NCBI GenBank assembly: GCA_007122215.1
Contig: SKUG01000220.1
Coordinates: 1 to 6,222 of the forward strand
Length of the DNA: 6,222 nucleotides
Origin: Thermoleophilia bacterium
Lineage (GTDB): Bacteria; Actinomycetota; Thermoleophilia; Gaiellales; SKUG01
Direction: 5' to 3'
Positions within the stretch are counted from its first letter, which is position 1; every line of letters begins with the position of its first letter. Shown here piece after piece: positions 5,570 through 6,222 of this stretch. A program made the position numbers and the translations under genes. The notes beneath the pieces are model-generated. The model made no database searches. It worked only from the letters and a program-made list of their open reading frames with translations, and had not been told where the DNA came from.

Positions 5570-5601
5570 CGAGGGGCCGCCCCGGGTGGGACGGCCCCTC
5601 G
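5570..5601 (-). terminator. GC-rich terminator-like hairpin after the YccA/Bax-inhibitor gene
   Basis: CGAGGGGCCG (5570-5579) pairs exactly with CGGCCCCTCG (5592-5601). Inside, CCC 5581-5583 can pair with GGG 5588-5590, with a GGGT loop and one A/C mismatch. It lies about 40 nt past the stop codon of the minus-strand gene. There is no U-tract, as is common for actinobacterial terminators. It could act on either convergent transcript. Confidence 0.5.
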
Positions 5602-5640
5602 CTGGAACCCGTGGGCCATGGCGGCCCGATCGTCGCCCGA

Positions 5641-6222
5641 TCAGTCGCCGCGCAGGATGGCGATCAGGCGCAGCAGCTCCATGTAGATCCAGATCAGCGC
5701 CACGAGCATCGCGAACGCCGAGTACCACTCCATGTACTTCGGCGCCCCGTACTGCTCGCCCTCGACGATCGTGTCGAAGTTCACCGTCAGCATCAGGGAG
5801 GCAAGCCCGATCACGCCCAGGCTGATGACGATGCCGAGTGGCCCGGTGGCGTTCAGCAGCGGCAGCGTCACGCCCAGCAGGCCGAGCGCGTAGTTGGTGA
5901 GGAACAGCAGCGCCATCGCGAAGAACGACGTCGCGATGATCCGCCGCCCGCGCGGCCCGAACCGCACGATCCCGCTGCGCCACAGCGACAGCATCGCCAG
6001 GAAGACGAGGCCCGTCGCCAGCGCCGCCTGGAAGACGATCCCCTCGTACTGCACGTTGTAGGCGTACGAGATGGCGCCGATCACCATGCCCTGCAGCAGC
6101 GCGAACACCGGCGTGAGGAGCGGTGCCAGGTGCGCCTTGAAGCTGATGATGAACGACATCGCAACGCCCACGAGGCCGCCGACGCCGGCGATCGTGAAGG
6201 CCAGCTGCTGCTGCGCCCCGGA
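5641..6222 (-). CDS. YccA/Bax inhibitor-1 family membrane protein, C-terminal part (runs off right edge)
   Basis: Integral membrane protein of the Bax inhibitor-1 superfamily, close to the YccA/BaxI_1 group common in actinobacteria (usually about 240-290 residues). The frame is open to the window edge, so the start lies outside and 193 residues are visible. Counting from the edge, six or seven membrane segments can be seen at about 8-27, 32-52, 60-80, 96-118, 126-148 and 163-190. The segment APLLTPVFALLQGMVIGAIS is the family's conserved APLYA-x-LEG-like stretch, and the C-terminus GAPKYMEWYSAFAMLVALIW followed by IYMELLRLIAIL is diagnostic of the group. Members are linked to calcium leak or membrane stress in other organisms, but the role of this bacterial subgroup is not established. 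A GTG at 6171 lies inside the first visible segment and is not a credible start. It converges on the exporter operon across the repeat-bearing intergenic region and has no evident functional link to it. Confidence 0.87.
   Translation of the reverse strand, partial: SGAQQQLAFTIAGVGGLVGVAMSFIISFKAHLAPLLTPVFALLQGMVIGAISYAYNVQYEGIVFQAALATGLVFLAMLSLWRSGIVRFGPRGRRIIATSFFAMALLFLTNYALGLLGVTLPLLNATGPLGIVISLGVIGLASLMLTVNFDTIVEGEQYGAPKYMEWYSAFAMLVALIWIYMELLRLIAILRGD

Overview
The window is about 70% GC by eye and densely coding, with GTG starts alongside ATG, TANNNT-type -10 boxes placed so close to start codons that leaderless mRNAs are likely, a lipobox-containing binding protein and an actinobacterial-style YccA/Bax-inhibitor protein. 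All of this fits an actinomycete-like bacterium (Actinomycetota), possibly a deep-branching class. No ribosomal or other marker gene is present, so the assignment is tentative.

Layout. (1) Bases 1-1545, minus strand: the start of a ferric-iron-type ABC uptake operon. A complete periplasmic-type iron-binding lipoprotein (FbpA/FutA family) is followed by the N-terminal 141 codons of its FbpB-type permease, which runs off the left edge. Bases 1546-1670 hold its promoter, with two copies of an 18-bp dyad (TGTCAGGNNNNCCTGACA-like) on and just upstream of the -35 box, and a hairpin at the predicted 5' end of the mRNA. (2) Bases 1706-1993, minus: a small divergent GroES/Cpn10-like protein standing alone without GroEL. 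(3) A 62-bp divergent promoter region, 1994-2055, with a -10 box 6-7 nt from each start codon and a 9-bp inverted repeat across both -35 regions. (4) Bases 2056-5421, plus: a two-gene operon encoding a MacB/LolD-type ABC ATPase and an 857-residue duplicated FtsX-like permease, together one exporter or membrane-lipid/protein-release machine of unknown substrate. (5) A 219-bp convergent intergenic region, 5422-5640, with two copies of a repeat built on a perfect palindrome (22-bp arms in the first copy) and a GC-rich terminator-like hairpin. (6) Bases 5641-6222, minus: the C-terminal 193 residues of a YccA/Bax inhibitor-1-like membrane protein running off the right edge.

How it works together. 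The iron binding protein and permease (with an ATPase presumably beyond the left edge) should import ferric iron, and the paired dyads at their promoter look like metalloregulator operators. The ATPase and FtsX-like permease form a separate MacB-like (type VII ABC) transporter. Nothing links the GroES-like protein to either system except the shared divergent promoter with the exporter. Conventional gene content fills the window. The most unusual signals are non-coding: the palindromic repeat pair, the perfect 17-bp stem starting at the permease start codon, and the paired operators. I see no tRNA, rRNA, CRISPR array, transposase or phage gene.
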